Shown: piece after piece, positions 62,626 to 64,000 of the stretch
Numbering within the stretch: position 1 is the stretch's first letter
How the letters are laid out: each line of letters begins with the position of its first letter
Assembly: GCA_964035015.1 (NCBI GenBank)
Contig: OZ035998.1
Location: forward strand, 26,877,917-26,941,916
Direction of reading: 5' to 3'
Origin: Corallium rubrum
Taxonomy: Eukaryota > Cnidaria > Anthozoa > Scleralcyonacea > Coralliidae
Length of the DNA stretch: 64,000 nt
Program-made: the position numbers and the translations under genes
Notes under the pieces: generated by a model
Told to the model about the DNA's origin: nothing
The model's input: only the letters and a program-made list of their open reading frames with translations
Database searches by the model: none

Positions 62626-63612
62626 AGCATAAGAAGTGATTAAGCCGCAAAAATCGTTAACGATCTTCGGTCGTACTGCCACTTTAACGTTATTAAAGCC
62701 TTTGGTTGTCAGACGCGCAAATTATTATCGACACTGGCTAAGACCAGGATGTATTACTCGTCAAAGGATTCAAAGAGTCTTGGCAGTCAGACTCGAACGG
62801 TTAAGAACCTATCGCGGTAACTAATCGTTTGATTGTCAAACGCGTATATTATAATAATAGTCTTATATAAACGCGTCGTTTAGAATAGTATTCTGTTCTG
62901 GCCGAATGACTGTATGGGTTAGTAAATTTGATAGTACGAACGTGAATTATTTAAATTGAACCATGTGATGTCTGGTAGTAATAGTTCTCCGTAAATATTG
63001 CACAAAACGAGAACAGGGGCGGATCTAAGAGAAAATCTGACTGTATCGACACCAAAGTTAGGGGTGTCCGGGGGCATCCCCCCCCGGAAAATTTTGAAAA
63101 TTAAGACACCGGAAATGCGATTTCCTCCAATCTGAGGGGATGTTTAGACAAAATACAGCGGCACGCGCAACTTAAATTTTTCATGAATATAAATAACCAG
63201 AAACGACAAATTAAAGTTAACTTGTATTATAAAAAGTTTGGTAATAAATATTGTCAACAACAAAAACTGTTTATGTTACTGTAGATTATTTAATACTCAA
63301 TATACAGGTCAACATACCTGTATCGGCAAGCTATCATACTTTATAAATTAATTAGGCTATAATAAGCCCAGACTGATTTGAAGAGCGCGATTCCTGGCTG
63401 CGAGGGAACTGTAGCTTCGCAAAATTAGACACAAGAAATTCGGCTAAGACACTTCTCACAATACGCTTAAGAGGGAGTAATCTACTCGCCTTTTCCTCCG
63501 GAGAATAACTTCCATTATCCAAGACACACAACAGCTGTTGTAGAACACTGTTGGACGCCATGGTGAGTTAGAGGCGCTTGCCGCTCGTAAAGTTGCATAA
63601 AACTAAAGGGTT
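62626..63612. other. Gene-free region with MITE-like debris
   Basis: 62666-62700 holds an inverted copy of the AAAGTGGCAGTA end. 63015-63110 (GGGGCGGATCTAAGAG, then CCCCCCCCGGAAAATTTTGA) is typical of hAT-type MITE ends. No complete element or gene delineated. A 69-residue minus ORF at 63352-63561 is unsupported. Confidence 0.5.
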
Positions 63613-63613
63613 G

Positions 63614-63785
63614 GGATAAAACGCGGATGCGGATAGATGGACGGACGGACGGACGGACAAAAAGGATAAAACGCGGATGCGGACAAAAAGGATAAAACGC
63701 GGATGCGGACAAAAAGGATAAAACGCGGATGCGGACAAAAAGGATAAAACGCGGATGCGGACAAAAAGGATAAAACGCGGATGAT
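63614..63785. repeat. 26-bp minisatellite
   Basis: About six units of GGATAAAACGCGGATGCGGA plus CAAAAA. The first is interrupted by a short GGAC tetranucleotide run (63639-63658). All frames are open by repetition. Confidence 0.95.
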
Positions 63786-64000
63786 CATAGTTTTGGCGAT
63801 AAATAATAATACAGCATACTTTGCCCCCCCCCCCCCGGCAAAATTGTTAATTATTTTAAATTATTCGGAAAAATATAATTGAAATTTCTACGGCTTCAAA
63901 AAAAACACTGAGATTTGGGGTTTCTGCATGAAATCCTTTATAGTCTCCGCCGTCACCTTCGTTTACAACGGTGATCGATCTAGTTGACAAAATACCTTAC
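63786..64000. other. Window end, no gene seen
   Basis: Contains a C run at 63824-63837 and AT-rich text. Confidence 0.5.

Overview
The window is eukaryotic and almost certainly metazoan. It is AT-rich, carries intron-like splice signals, and holds very long microsatellites. It contains many animal-type mobile elements and one intronless class A GPCR. The mix of BEL/Pao, Gypsy, Penelope-like, CR1/jockey-type LINE, hAT, Harbinger and pogo-like MITEs, THAP-domain exons and fold-back elements fits a marine invertebrate. I would guess a cnidarian (anthozoan), but this is inference from style only and I cannot name a species.

Layout. At 1-6.5 kb lies a tandem duplication of a unit made of a GA tract, a 24-bp repeat and a TA-flanked MITE. 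A decayed LINE on the minus strand (about 1.1-5.09 kb) splits it, and that LINE is itself split by a 1.74-kb insert holding about 80 copies of a hexanucleotide. At 6.7-12.7 kb an exon of a helix-turn-helix-like gene is broken by a hAT-like element, which in turn contains a young Gypsy retrotransposon (6851-12313). At 13.5-17.5 kb are two tandem copies of a 1.2-kb repeat; the first is inflated by 1.7 kb of TTTG repeat. At 18.6-20.7 kb is a Penelope-like element with a GIY-YIG endonuclease and a hammerhead-ribozyme-like 3' end. At 21.1-24.3 kb is a diverged satellite of about 110 bp interrupted by a 0.9-kb hairpin-bearing element.

At 24.3-32.7 kb is the most unusual object: about 8.1 kb bounded by inverted repeats. 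Both subterminal regions carry iterated GTCCTCGA(N4)TCGAGGAC palindromes. Between them are two divergently oriented, decayed, spliced genes. The minus-strand one ends in a domain resembling a beta-class amino-methyltransferase. The plus-strand one has a cysteine-rich exon and is split by a fold-back element carrying THAP-domain exons in both arms.

At 33.9-38.3 kb are fold-back and TIR elements, including a Harbinger derivative with a Myb-like fragment. At 39.25-40.24 kb is the only intact gene that looks like host cellular coding sequence, a class A GPCR. At 40.8-48.7 kb are a LINE fragment, inverted-repeat elements and gene debris. At 49.25-55.49 kb is a complete BEL/Pao element with indistinguishable LTRs and an uninterrupted 1763-residue polyprotein. 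At 55.6-60.0 kb are an inverted-repeat element, a frameshifted RecQ-like helicase exon and small exon fragments. At 60.2-62.6 kb are two further tandem copies of the 13.5-17.5 kb repeat family in inverted orientation, and the end holds a 26-bp minisatellite.

The coding content is therefore mostly selfish DNA at different stages of decay. Gypsy and BEL are young, while the LINEs, PLE and the 8-kb element are old. I see no cellular pathway shared between neighbouring genes. All reading was by eye; no similarity search was run.
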